Shown one piece after another: positions 1 through 12,622 of a stretch of DNA of 64,000 nucleotides; position 1 is the first letter of the stretch; every line of letters starts with the position of its first letter. The stretch lies in contig NC_092362.1 in assembly GCF_030848805.1 (NCBI RefSeq), positions 20,684,084 to 20,748,083 on the forward strand, in the 5' to 3' direction. Source of the DNA: Temnothorax longispinosus. Lineage: Eukaryota; Arthropoda; Insecta; Hymenoptera; Formicidae. Below the pieces are notes generated by a model. That model was not told the DNA's origin. It searched no databases and saw only the letters and a list, made by a program, of their open reading frames with translations. A program made the position numbers and the translations under genes.

Positions 1-591
1 AAAAATAAACAAATAGAATACAATTATAATAGTTTTATTCAAAAGCAGATAATTGATATAAAAAGTACAAGGGATATATAACAAGATAACAATAAGCATG
101 TGAACCTTTTACTAAATTACTCAACATGAATTTGCATCGATCTAAGCATATATAATTAGAGAAAATGTTTAAAGTAATCAAATTATAGTAATATCTGTAG
201 ATATTATGTAATCTTAAAATCAAGAAACATAATTGTGCTGAAGCATAATGATGTGAGTTACATTATATCTATTATCATTATATTTTATTAATTTGTTAAT
301 TGTTCATTGTCTTGTGCAACTATATAACCTTGATTTTCTAATCGTTTTTAACTTATCTTCAAGATAAGCTTACAGGCGAATAGTATTAATTTGTGTTAAT
401 AACCTCGATAGATATTTCCTTCAATCTATTATACTACAGATAAAACATTTTGTCCAAATTATCAATCTATTTAAATATTTTGATAGAGAACAGATTAAAA
501 AATAAACAAATAGAATAATTATAATTGTTTCATTCAAAAGCAGATAATTGATATAAAAAGTACAAGGGATGTATAACAAGATAACAATTAA
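1..591. repeat. Dispersed direct repeat, about 93 bp, two copies
   Basis: Bases 1-95 and about 497-591 are nearly the same sequence, sharing the stretch around 'caaaagcagataattgat' with a few substitutions. The AT-rich DNA between them shows no gene. The pair flanks what is probably an intron of the transporter gene whose exons start at 697. It could be a pair of small mobile-element ends or a local duplication. Confidence 0.7.
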
Positions 592-696
592 ATAATAAGA
601 TCAAAGAGTGCAGTTAAAAAAAGAACTAATTAAATTAAATTATATACATTAGGTAAACTTCTCAACAGTATTCTTTTACGAAACTTTTTTTATCAG

Positions 697-1584
697 GTGC
701 AATAAGCGTATTTTCTGTAGGAAAGATACGGTTCAACTGGGTTCGATTCGGAGACATAATCTGTTCTGTATTCGCATTCTTAGAAGGATCTATATTATTG
801 GCATCTTCTTACAGTTATAACATTTGGCTCTTATACGCCGGCTATATCATATTCGGCGTAATTTACCACACCATGGTCACTGTCGCAAGGTGAATTTCTT
901 AATTAATACAATTAATATCAGAGGATTTATAACAAAAATGACTCTCGTTAAAGAGTTCTTCTAAGAGAAAGAAAAAAACAACAGATAAATTTTACTAAAA
1001 TGTTGATATAATAGGTTTTATACATATACAATACATACGGTATATATGAAAAATTATATATGAGACAATAATTATGTGATGAAATAAAACAAGGACTTAA
1101 ATAATCGTTATCTTTTATATTTTATTATTAAAACAAAAGTTTTCTATGCTGTGTGGGGTATATATGAACTTTACGGTATCTGTCGAAAGTTGAAATAATT
1201 TCTTTATAAAATTGCGCATAAGGGAGGAAAAAATGAGATTGTTTGTTTTTGCTTGTTTATAGCTTTGAAGTCGCTAAATGTATATCTGAGGATAGTCACG
1301 GCTTAATATTCGGCGTAAACATATTTCTCGCATTATTAATGCAAAGCCTGCTGACGCTTATAGTCGTCAATACGATTATGTTAGATATTAGACAGCAGGT
1401 AAGAATTATATGCCGATAATGCATCAAATTTGTATATTTCCTAATAATATTAGTCTTCGCTTTTTAGTTCTACGTTTACGGCGGTTATTTTATGGTCTTG
1501 GCTGTGATATACATTGTGCTGAGCATAATCAATGTTCTGCGATATCGCCGAGACATGAATCACATTCAACGACGAATGAGATAA
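697..1584 (+). CDS. SLC19-family thiamine/folate transporter, 3' exons only
   Basis: Three exons read in one frame: 697-889, 1263-1398 and 1468-1584, each bounded by AG/GT signals and ending in TAA. They encode the C-terminal membrane segments of a reduced-folate-carrier family protein. The first exon holds a helix preceding YHTMVTVA, the second reads EVAKCISEDSHGLIFGVN, and the third reads FYVYGGYFMVLAVIY before a short basic cytoplasmic tail ending RRMR. This ordered pattern is characteristic of SLC19A2/A3 thiamine transporters and the folate carrier. The family is a plasma-membrane vitamin importer of the major facilitator type with 12 helices. The N-terminal two thirds lie left of the window. 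Which vitamin it carries cannot be told from this part. Confidence 0.82.
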
Positions 1585-4212
1585 CTTTTCATTCTACAGT
1601 ATATACTAATATAAAACAGATTAAATAAACTTTTATTAAATTCAACAAAATCCGTTATGCAAACTATTTTAAATCAAAATTATAAACTAATTATAAATTG
1701 GAAATTGTTTTATTTTTCCTCAGTACATCTCTCAATGTTGAATTAAACAAATTTTTTATTGTCTAATTGTAGCAACTTTTATTGAAATTAATAAAGTTTT
1801 GGAAAGAACCGATTGCATCTGTTATTATATTTATTAAGAAATATGTATTTTTTACAATAATTTTTATAAGAGATTAATTAATGTTAGTGATAGGCATATT
1901 GCACAATCTTGTCTGCACGTTGTCTTCTGACTAAAAAATATATATGTTGAATATTAATTACATTATTATTTTGAAGGAAGTGTACAAAAAGGAAAAACCA
2001 AGGAAATGATCTAGTTTTAAGGAATGCGATGCAACCGTCTGTCGCTACTGATATTATTATAGTATCGATTTTATTATTTGTATATAGCTGTACAGAAAAA
2101 TCACGTTTACAATTGTAAAATCGCTTAACGCTCAAGCTCGATTGCGTTGGATTTTTCTCGATAGCGCGATTCTAAACGTGTCATTCTCAATCGCGTTACC
2201 ACGCATTCTTCCGATACACAACAAGTTTCAAACGATTTCTCAATTATATCACAGAAATACAGACTTTGAATTCGAGTGACAATTTGAAGACATACAATTA
2301 CAAAACCGTGTTCATAATGGGTGATTGAAAAATTCGTAGAAATCATGAAAAATCTGTGCGTGGACGCCAATTAGAAACGATCGAGTTTTTTTTTTTTTTT
2401 TAATCACCTCTGACTAATTTCTCAGAAAGAGAAATAAATCGACGGTTTACGTTCCTCCAAGCGATACACACGCATATCTTGTTGTCTATTACAATTTTAT
2501 ATACAGTTTTCGTAATTGTTGTTTATAACACTTAAAAACTACTATAAGAGTTAATACGGTGTTATTATAAAATGATTATAGCTATATTTTTATATTCATA
2601 ATATCGTCGATCTAAAAAGTGTATAACAAAGTCTACAGCATTTACGACAATAATAATATAATTAATAATAACGAGTAAGCACTCTGGGTTTGCTATCGAT
2701 AACAATTGACATATCCAAAAGTATATCTGAAAATTTTTTATTAGACATTAAAAGTGCAATGAATAAATAAAAGATATCAACAATCAATATAGTTTGTATA
2801 GCTTAATATTTGCAAATAGAAAGTAATTATTATCACACGCAAGTCACATACGTTAACGCATTCCTGTTAATATATACATATTACAAAGTTATACTTCAGA
2901 AAATAAATATTTGATAAAATGCGATAATGCCGTAGATTAGAAAATTGAGACGTTTCCTTAACATCTCGAGAAATACGACACCTCCTTCTCGTTATGTTAG
3001 GCACAAATATTTCTATACTACTAAGTAGCATATTCATTCTAAAACGTTTTATAACGCGCAAAATTTTTATTATTTACTAAATTGAAAACTTGGTTTTCAA
3101 TCGTTTTCAGTAATTAAAGATTTCAACAATTGTAAGATAAAGATCTGCAACTTTGCAATGCAGTAGAAATCGTTTTAGGGCCATTTAGCATCCAAAGAAA
3201 TAGTCAAAAAGCTACGGAAATCATTTTCTTCGACACTAAATAATCCTAAATCCTTTCTCTGGTGCAAAGTTAACCCTGTCAATGCAATCTTATACTCGAA
3301 ATTAGCTCTATTTAATATTGATATCAAGAATGCCTTACATAAAATCATAAACCCTTCGTCCCGTGACACATGATCAAATCTTTGCTCGAGAACATGCGAG
3401 TTATCTGAGCTATAAAAAATTTTGAATAGAGATGCAAAAGAGAGTGACAAAACACATGCCACATTCGATTCAATTCGAGAACCTGTAAATCCCGTTTATG
3501 CCTAGAACCGATATAAAATCCGTGTATTCTCGATATGTTTCTAGCTATATGCATACGTATATGTACGTTCGACTACTCTGTAATATTTGATATTTAGACC
3601 AGCGCCTCCGCTATATCCGTAAATCTCGAAGATTGTCCATAAATTTTTTGTAAACTTGTACTTGTTGCTTTGCATCAGGTATCTGGATCGTTACGTGTAT
3701 TGTACACGCGCATATTATCGAATGTTCGGAAATCTTTCGATAATATTCTTTCCTAGACATTGCTTCCCAATATCGATAACGTGTCGATCAGCGGTTCTTA
3801 GATATATACCGCTTCTCGGTAAAAAGTTACGATAATGCTCCTTAGTTATTGTTAATACGTGTTCTCTCTAAGCATATCTCCAATAATCCTAATTTCAAAA
3901 CTTCTCGAAATAAAAGATCAGGAATTGTAAATCCTTGCTTCAGTTCTCACGCGGTATCCTTTCGCGGTAATTTTTAATTATGAAATTGCTACTAAGTCTT
4001 TCGTATTTTTATATGTGTTTAATTGGTCCGCAGATACCGATCGATGTTAGAATTTCTTTCAATTCTTGTAAAGAGAACGAATCTTATTGCGTTAAAATTA
4101 TCGAATCTTGAATGTCTAACGTACCGTAGAATAAAATTGCTTATTGTGTATTACAAATTATCAACACGTGCTCTGTTTTCTTTTTCTTCCATAGGTGCGT
4201 AAAATGCTATTA
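1585..4212. other. Intergenic and UTR DNA, no gene recognised
   Basis: AT-rich sequence between the transporter stop and the WDSUB1-like stop on the opposite strand. The two genes converge here, so both 3' UTRs should lie inside. There is a poly-T run near 2388-2402. The open frames are short, start at arbitrary codons and show no recognisable domain. Confidence 0.6.
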
Positions 4213-6179
4213 CTATTGTGGTCCTTCTCCATGAAGTAGAGTGAGTATAGCGTTTCTGAGAGCGAAATTCGGGGTGAAGGAAGTATCGTGCAACGGCTCA
4301 TTTGTCATCGGACTGGTGTATTTTCCGCACAGGAACCATTCGTTTATAGCTGCCCTTTCGTAAGTAAATCCATCTAGAAATAATAATCGGCCACAATTAG
4401 ATTTATCAAGATAGATATTTCGTATAGATACTTCAAAGTATTTTTCTGATAAAGAAACACTTCTTTGTGATATTTTTACCTGAGCACTGCACAGGTTCTT
4501 TCATTATCTCGTGCGTTATAGGACACAAGAATTCATGGGGAATTTCAGATTCGTCTATATTCTCCATAACATTGCAGTCTTCACGCTTCAGCCAATATAA
4601 TTGCTTCTTCAATATCTCCATCGCCTATAACGATTTTGATATAATGAATTCGATACAATGAGCTAGATAGAATTATCGTAATGTTGTGCATTATACCTCT
4701 TCGTCATCTTCGATTTCTAACCGGGATATCAGTTCATTCTCTGACACGGATAACAAATGTCGCCCTGTCAATCCCAGAGCTAATACTTTCCTGGACAATC
4801 TAGATAATTCAATGTCGTTCAACCACTTCAAAGTATCATATAGTTTCCAATCCGCGACCTGAACAAAATTTTGATTACATTCAATTCAATTGTTTCGCTC
4901 ATTTCGCATAATCTAAAACTGATTCATCTAATTACTGACCCTTTTTTTCTTGTTTCTCAAGCTGTCCATCAAATTACTTTGCGACACCAGTTGCTGAGGC
5001 ACCTTCCAAACCAGGACAGTCTTGTCCAATGCACCTAAAAATAATTATTGTTGCGGTAAAATATTTTCATGCTTACTGATGCTAATTATATTTAATCTTC
5101 TATGCGAAATGTGAGAATAAATAAATTCTGAATACATTTTTTTATTTAAGTTTAAAATTTGTAGAAACAAGATTCGCAAAGTAACAATTTAACTTATATA
5201 AGAAAAAGAAATGTACAACTTGAGTTATATAGATTGAGTTATATAAATTTGTAATGTTGTGCAATAAATGTAAGTCAAAATAGTTTCAAGACCTGTAGCA
5301 AAAAGTGACGTGTCCTCGGAAAATGCACACGACGTAACAAGACTATCATGATCCTCCAAGACGTACAAACAGCTTCCGGAAAACTGAAAGCACATCGATC
5401 TTCATAAATATGTCCTCGTGTGTTTTTTAAAAAGCGCAATTGTCTTGATCGCTTACCACGCTCCATATACGAGCTGTTCTATCTGTCGCGACACTACCTA
5501 GAACTTCTCCGTGGACGGGCGAGAAACGGACGCACATTACGTTTCCACCATGCCCGGTCAAGGACTTTTTCTCCTTGTAACGCGTTCCGGTGTTCGGTCT
5601 AATGCTGTCCGAATCGGGTAATGGATCGTTTGAAATAATTACATGCCACAGCTTAACCAACGAATCGTTGCCGCACGTTGCCAGTAGATATATCTGCTGG
5701 TTCACATCCGGGTCCCTTGCTGCAAACAGTGCAAACAGCCGATATTTATCGTTGATTTTTATATTTTTTCAAATAAAAATTTCTCTAAAGTAATGGATAT
5801 ATATTTATATAATATTTATTGATTTTTTTAAAAGGCTTAAAAGTAATAATTAAAATAGTTTTTTCCTACACGCACTGCACATCAGAGAGCCTGGAGTAGG
5901 GCTAAAGTCACATCCTTGGACACCTAGATCGTGACTCGCATCGCAAACCATCAATGCTTCGGAACCATTCTTCTCGTCTAGAGTATCGAAAAGACGCCAG
6001 GTGCCCTCATTGCACGCGGTCACTAAATATCGGGAATCGTGCGTAAATGCAATGGCCGATATCGCATCGGCGTGACCCTCGAAGACACTGTAAAGTTGCC
6101 TAACAATTATTATTAACTGTCTAAAAAATATATAATCTATTAAGTAACTTACAAAACTTGCATCAAATTTTACATATAT

Positions 6180-6241
<62 letters not shown>

Positions 6242-8859
6242 AAATTACTGTGCGAAATACAATATTTTTATTTAGATAGATTATATTTATATTTGTAACT
6301 CAAAATTTATAATTTTAAGATATCTTCGAAATCCGAATTCTCATTTGAGATTCTTATTCATCAGAAATTTTGTTTCCTAATTACAAATTAGTAATATATT
6401 CTATACATAATATTGATTTGTTCTATTATATTGAAGCGTACGTACTGCAACTGATCCATAGTTTCCACGTCCCATAACATTGTCTTCTCGTCGTCACCAG
6501 CGGTAGCGATCTTCGTGCCGTCAGGCGACCATCGACTCACGCGGATGCCTGTTCCGGAATTGACGAAAGATGATTTTGCTTGTTCTCCAGTCTGTCAATA
6601 AAAAAAAGTGCCAGTAAGAAACACAGCAAAAAATTAAAAATATGATGCTATTTGCATTAAAAAACAGTCGTTACTTCTGTGTTCCAAACTAAAGTCGTCC
6701 CATCGAGAGAACAGGAGGCAAGCATTGAACCGCACGGGCTAAATTCCACATAATTGACGCTGTAGGTGTGAGCGTCGAGTGGACTGAATGGTTTTTCCTG
6801 TATTTTAATCACCTCCTCCCCATCCTCCTCTTCCGTTTCGACGCTCCAAATGCGTACTAGTTTATCACTACAAGTGAAAAAGAATTAAATAATTGAATAT
6901 GGCTAGTTTTTTACAGTTTTAAAACTTACCCTGATGCCGAGGCTAAAAGATTATTTCGGTGGAAGGCAACGCTGTTCACCGCACCATTGTGCTCTTCCAA
7001 TCTTTGAATCAATCTTACTTCGTTAGCGTACGTCTCGACATTTCTCATTAGATCGTGTTCATGCATAGTGCTCTAAAATGGAGAACCTCCGTTAATCCTA
7101 TTATTTGTAATTATTCGCGACCAGCCTACCTTTTCAGGATCATTCACGAACCACTTCGTTCCAACATTTCTTGACAGTTCCGAATCAATAGTCAAGTTTC
7201 CCGCCAAGTCCCACGCGATTACTGATTTGTCGTTAGAGCCTGTAATTATATTAAATGTCAATTGTTACAAAACAAAATCATTAACTTTTTCGGAAATTAG
7301 AGATATTACCTGTCGCTAATAAGCTTCCGTCACGTGAAAAAGCGCAGCAAGCTATGTATCGATTGTGACCGGAGATTATCGTTACGACCTTTCCTGAGCT
7401 CTATAATTGAATTTAAAATTAATAAAAGATTGATTGCCAAGTTTGAACAGTTAAGTTTTCTTCCAAGACAGGTCTCTTACCGTTTCCCAAATTACTGCCG
7501 TTTTATCGAGGCCACAGCTGGCAATATATAATCCGTTGCTGCTGAAACGGACGCAAGTTAAGGCACTGCTGTGCTTTTCCATCACTCTGCAAAGCTGTAC
7601 AGTGGCAGTAGAGGGTTGGGCCTCGCACTTATTCTGGCTCACCGTGACTTCCCACAACTTCACGTCGTGATCGTTGCCGCACGAGACCAGTTGATAAAGC
7701 TTGGTGTACGGCTCGTTACCTGCGATAATAATTATGTTACCTATCATGTAAGATATCGTGTCTTTTCTACTTGTCCAAAATAATATATCTGGAATGTTTA
7801 CATACATGTGACTTCTTGGAAAGTTGAGAAATCGCAGCAAACCACCCCCATGTCGTGAGCATCATCGATCGAGACAAGTTCGGCGATGTCCTGATTGCTA
7901 GAGGTACAAGTGTCGATCAGTTCGGCAGTGGAGAACAGCTTTAGGACACCCAACGTACACGAGGTGATCAGCCAGCTCGAGTCCGGCGAAAACGACAGGC
8001 TTTGCACGGCACCCTCGTGCTTTTGAAAACACCTTTAAGTGGTAATAATATGTCTCATGATAATTTAATCGAAATGCAAATTGAGGAGCTAAGAAGGGAG
8101 TAATATTAATTTGCAAAAAGCCTCGGATATTGGATATTTTCATTAAACTGTTTAAAACAGAGAGCATATCCTCTGTAAAAGGTCTTGCCTGATTAAATTG
8201 CGATGAATCAGATCCCAGATACAGACTTGCCCGTTATCTCCAGCGGTCGCGAGTAACGTCGAATCTGGCGAAAATCTGCAGACTCTCACCGCTTCGCCGC
8301 CTACTTGCACCATAGTATGTATCTTTGTCCCCGTCTTCGAAATGATATAAATTTACATTAATGCACAAGACAATCGTCCCCGTTTTCGAAATGTAAATTT
8401 ACATTAATCCAAGATAATAATCGCTAGAAGCTCACTAGTCGTTACAAAGCTTGTTCGTTACTTCGGATTTTTTCACATTTTTAAACCTACACGCAAGTTC
8501 CAAAGCAGCGTGGTACCGTCTATGCTGGAGGTGGCCAGCATAGTGGATTGGGGGCTGACCTTGACCGAGGTCACGCCGTACTTGTGCCCCATCAGAGGCG
8601 AGAAGTAAGCCTCCACGTAGCCAGTGCCGGGCTGCCATTCCCAAACCCGGACGCGTTTGTCCCTGTGTGTTAAAAGAGAGGAGTGATGCGAACTTAATTC
8701 ACAGCGCGCCCAGCACCGCGGAATTGTGTGCATATCGATAACCGATATTTACCCGGATCCCGTTACCAGAACGCAATCACCGGCGAAGTCGACGCTGTTT
8801 ACATCGCTGGTGTAAACTGTCAGAGTCTGCAAGGCTTGAACGTCGCCTATGGCAGTCAT
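4213..8859 (-). CDS. WDSUB1: WDSUB1-like protein: two WD40 propellers, SAM and U-box
   Basis: Seventeen exons, 5' to 3': 8753-8859, 8491-8662, 8189-8334, 7806-8032, 7481-7719, 7310-7400, 7130-7239, 6930-7072, 6675-6867, 6446-6591, 5870-6087, 5457-5719, 5293-5383, 4940-5034, 4697-4858, 4480-4624, 4213-4373. They sum to 2709 nt, predicting 902 aa, and every intron phase matches. Residues 1-364 form one WD40 propeller and about 365-747 a second (motifs such as LASCSLDGTTLVWN, LLATAGDNGQVCIWD). Residues about 748-801 are SAM, and about 829-895 are a U-box (IPHEFLCPITHEIM then DGFTYERAAINEW). The U-box implies an E2-binding ubiquitin ligase. Vertebrate WDSUB1 has only one propeller. The donor at 5870 could instead be 5876, and the acceptor at 6087 has an upstream alternative. 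A less likely reading is two genes, with exon 8 starting the second. Confidence 0.85.
6181..6234. repeat. (TA)n microsatellite in a WDSUB1-like intron
   Basis: Uninterrupted TA dinucleotides run for about 50 bases in the intron between exons 10 and 11 of the WDSUB1-like gene. It is non-coding, although it makes a spurious tyrosine/isoleucine repeat when translated. Confidence 0.9.
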
Positions 8860-9375
8860 GTTTTTTCAGATTAACGGGGTTCTTAGCTGTAAAGACGTAT
8901 GAAATATTAATCAGCTGTATTGTCACTTTTCAAAGTCAAATCTACTAATATCTACTTTAATGAAAAGTGTACAACATAAACGTTCTTCAATTTCTCCACG
9001 GGAAACGATACACACAGCTCGAATATATTGTCGCCTCTTTTTGTCGACGCTGTTAAAGATTGATGAATGCGCGAATTAAGTCGCAGGTGAAACTGTCTAT
9101 CGATTAAGAACGGAGTTATATGTGACACGTAGACATCCGTGGCAGATACTGAACGTCAGAATATCGACGAGCGCGATATCATATCTATCATTATGTCATA
9201 AGCCGTTACTTTGATGATATCAAATGATTATGATTTGTCATAGGCATCTTTAAAATTGATGTATTCCTACGTTAGGGGTATATTCTATCCATAGCTGTGT
9301 CACGTGGAAATGTCGCGAGAGGTAACAAGGCACGGGACACGGGAAAGCACCTTTAACCTTCGCCTTTTAAACGCT
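8860..9375. other. Upstream region of the WDSUB1-like gene
   Basis: This should contain the promoter and 5' UTR of the minus-strand gene that starts at 8859. No open frame or RNA gene was recognised, and no core promoter motif could be assigned with confidence. Confidence 0.5.
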
Positions 9376-9806
9376 CAGACGAAAGGTACCTTTTCACGTT
9401 GACGCTCGACGCTCATTTTCAGCGAGCAAAAATCTTTAGAAATAATATTTTTTATTTATATATAAAAAATATTATTTCTTGGTCACGTGGTTTCGTTTTG
9501 ACGCTAACGTCAAAGAAATGAAGTTGAATTTGTTCAATATCCAGCGTCGTCGCTGAATCGTCGTTGTCATTGATCATTCCAGTATAATCAAAAATAAACT
9601 TCGAAAAGAGAGAATACGTAAAATATTAATTATTTTCAAGTAATATCTTCAAGTAGTAATATGTTACAGATATATATTCATTTCTTCATTTCTTTAGTAA
9701 AAATCTTCAGAAATAATATTGTATATATATATATAATATTATTTCTAAAGATTTTTGCTGAAGAAATGAACGTCGAGTGTCAACGTGAAAAGGCACCTTC
9801 AGACGT
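9376..9806. mobile_element. Foldback/MITE-like element with about 80-bp inverted ends
   Basis: The left arm (about 9376-9460) contains 'ccttttcacgttgacgctcg' and then 'caaaaatctttagaaataat'. The reverse complement of the right arm (about 9730-9806) repeats both blocks in the same order with few changes. Each arm also ends in a local AT palindrome. No transposase is encoded, so this is a non-autonomous foldback element or a decayed one. Confidence 0.65.
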
Positions 9807-10810
9807 ACACGCGTCTCTCAATAATACATGTATCCTGAATCGACTGACTGTTCTACAGGTGGGCAAACGTATAAAAGCAGGTCTCTGAAGTTTCTGAAAG
9901 TCGGACAGCCCTTGGCATTGACCGCCGCGCGTCAAGGCATTCCGTCGCGATTGATCCACCACGAACATTAGTTTCATTACCGCAATTATGACGATTCAGC
10001 ATTCAGGGACGATTCGTCTATATTCCATTTTTGTCTGTAGACTAACCGCCAGCAGTCGCAATTTCGTCATTTAAAATTCGTTCGGTCTCGAACAAGACGA
10101 AGTCGCCTGACTCTTTTAGGGCGCCAGGGAAAGTTCTAAGAGCCGCGCTGATAATTTCTCCAGTTACCTGCATACACATCGGCCCATTCTGTTTTTCATT
10201 ATGTACTTCGGAATCTATTATGAGCGAAATGGCAATTTTCGCAATATGTAGAGACAGCAGCGTTAGACAGTGGCGCGTGCGAGCTCTATATCGCCAACGC
10301 TGACGTGTATGTACATAAAAGCCATCGATTGCACTTATCTGTTCCATCTACGAATGAACGCAAACATTACTGCATCATTACAGCCGCGATGGGTATCGCG
10401 GTTCAAAAAAGAAAATAGCTCGCTATATAAAGCATCCGTTGTCCACCGTTTATAATTAAATAATCAGATAAGGGCACGGCACACGGGTCCCGGCGCGGCA
10501 AATGATACGTTCGCGATGGAACTGTAACGATATAAACAAAAATATATTGTTCGCGCACATACGGCTGATAACACGCGATGTTACTTATCTATTTTGCGCG
10601 CCAATACCTAACGTCTGCAGCGAAATGGATTATATTTATTCGAAAAAAAAAATCGAACTATATTGCATGCGACATATGCGACTAACGTCGCTGCTTCGTT
10701 TGTATCACGCAAATTTAGAGAAATCTGTGATAATAATGTCACGTTATAATATACAAAATACCATTAATGATGCAGTTATTCTAATCCCGTAATATGCGAA
10801 ATTACTAATC
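9807..10810. other. Intergenic, nothing recognised
   Basis: Moderately AT-rich. Small frames exist on both strands (for example 10042-10347 on the minus strand) but lack domains, splice-supported extensions or convincing starts. Confidence 0.5.
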
Positions 10811-11505
10811 ATGTGAACTTCATTTTACGTTATAAAAACATAAATAAGTATATGAAGGGGAAATTAGAAATCTTGTAGAACGTGAAATTATATTAGTCGT
10901 AAACTTCATGTTATGAAAATATAAATGAGTACATAGGGGGAAATTACAAATCTTATAGAATATTACATTATGTTGACTGTAAATTTCGTCATGTTACGAA
11001 AATATAAATGAGTATACAAAGAGGAAATTAGAAAGCTTATGGAATATGAAATTATATTAACCGTAAACTTCAACATGTTATGAAAATATAAATGAGTTAT
11101 ACATAGGGGGAAATTAGAAATCTTATAGAATACACAAAATTATGTTGACTGTAAATTTCATCATGTTATGAAAATATAAATGAGTATATATAAGGGGGAA
11201 ATTAGAAATCTTATAGAATACGAAATTATATTGATCATAAATTTTACTATGTTATGAAAATATAAATGAGTATATAAAGGAAAAATGGAAATTTAAATCT
11301 TATAGAATACGAAATTATATTAACCGTAAATTTCATCATGTTATGAAAATATAAATGAGTATATAAGAGAGAAATCAGAAATTTTATAGAATGCAAAATT
11401 ATATTAGCCGCAAATTTCATCGCGTTACGAAGAATATGAATAAGGAGGAAAAAAAAATATATATAAGAAGAAAAATAATATTATATATGAAGGGGAAGAT
11501 TAAAA
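10811..11505. repeat. Minisatellite, about 8 copies of an 85-bp unit
   Basis: The unit centres on 'tgttatgaaaatataaatga', followed by a G-rich step, 'aaattagaaatcttatagaa' and a run ending in 'gtaaatttcatc'. Well-preserved copies start near 10910, 10990, 11078, 11163, 11249 and 11337, with decayed ones at each edge. Units differ by point changes and by 1-3 bp in the linker. Confidence 0.9.
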
Positions 11506-12535
11506 ATCTTATAAATGCACTTGTAAGTCGGTGTCAATCGTCAATCGTCACTCGTCAAACTGAAATCGACTTCATCTGTTCACGTTCGAATAAGACGCCG
11601 GCGTTTACCGAGGAGTTAAATGACTTCAAAACACCGTCAGTATTAGTCGTCTCACCGACGTAAAAATAGCCATTTAATAATAATTCATCCGTTACGGCTC
11701 GCGTGGGTGGCGAGCCGTTATTTAATCCGTTATCACAAGCCAATGAACCTCTCAATTAAATTATTGACCAACAGTAAATCAGGAGTCGATCAAGCGGAAA
11801 ACAAATCGACGCCTCGCCGAGGCGGGATCCCTCCCTGCTAAATATACATTCGTTTTAGAATCGTTACCAGTTCTATCTTCCCAACTTTGTGTACGTCGGA
11901 CGGGGCGGAAACGTCGTTCGCGTCGGTTTCCGTCGGCTATCTCTCGTTCAGGCAAACGAGAGACAATCGTCGTTTCTCCGCGTACTTACTCACTCGTAGC
12001 AAAGGCACATGTTCCAGACACTAGTCGACGGCTTTCGGCGGTGCCTCTCCGTCGCTCTCTCCGTCAACGACGAGCACACACGCGGCACATGACGTTTCTC
12101 GCGTCCGTTGATTCCTCCGAGAGAGCTTTTACGCGTCGCGAGACGGCGTCACATTATTTCCCCGCGATCAACATAGCCGCTCCTGCCGACGAGACACTTC
12201 AAACAGGATACCCCGGACAGGGCACCTGTCACAATGAAGTTAAAAGCGCTAAACGCATGTCCACTGACCGCTCAGATCGATATTACAGAGGCGTAACGCG
12301 AGATATAAACTGCCGGGCTCACGCGCCGCAAAATGTTACATCGACATGTAAAACCGTCTCTCTCCGTTCCGTCTTCTCTGTTTTTTTTCCTTCCGCAGCC
12401 TCGCCGAGTGGAGATAATTTACGCCTATCCGGCATTACGCAATCCCTCGGACTGAGTAAATTGTTTTGTTATTCGAGGGAGCGCTAAATTCGCACCGGCT
12501 GTTGCGTTTTTCGTTTAACACATATATCTGCAAAA

Positions 12536-12537
<2 letters not shown>
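11506..12537. other. GC-rich block 11880-12490, possible promoter or lost exon
   Basis: Base composition changes sharply to CpG-containing GC-rich DNA. A 148-codon frame runs at 12041-12487 on +, but its composition (R, S and T rich, no domain) looks like a by-product of high GC. The block could be an unannotated first exon or promoter. The transposon at 12623 now separates it from GATAD1. Confidence 0.4.

Positions 12538-12582
<45 letters not shown>
12538..12582. repeat. (AT)n microsatellite
   Basis: About 40 bases of AT dinucleotides, ending shortly before the transposon at 12623. Confidence 0.9.
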
Positions 12583-12622
12583 GTATAATTGTTAAGATAT
12601 TTACATTGTACGTTTATTGCGC

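Noticed and set aside
6181..6240. Tyrosine/isoleucine repeat protein start in the 5850-6236 minus frame
   Set aside because: It is the translation of an intronic TA microsatellite; the real exon starts at 6087.
7073..7129. Termination of a separate first gene after exon 7
   Set aside because: Read-through reaches a stop after about 19 codons, but good GT/AG signals and matching phase favour splicing to exon 8. Kept as the alternative in the WDSUB1 finding.
10042..10347. 101-codon minus-strand frame
   Set aside because: No domain, no splice context, and it overlaps another frame of equal quality on the other strand.
12041..12487. 148-codon open frame on +
   Set aside because: It lies in GC-rich DNA where stops are rare, has no recognisable domain and biased R/S/T composition.
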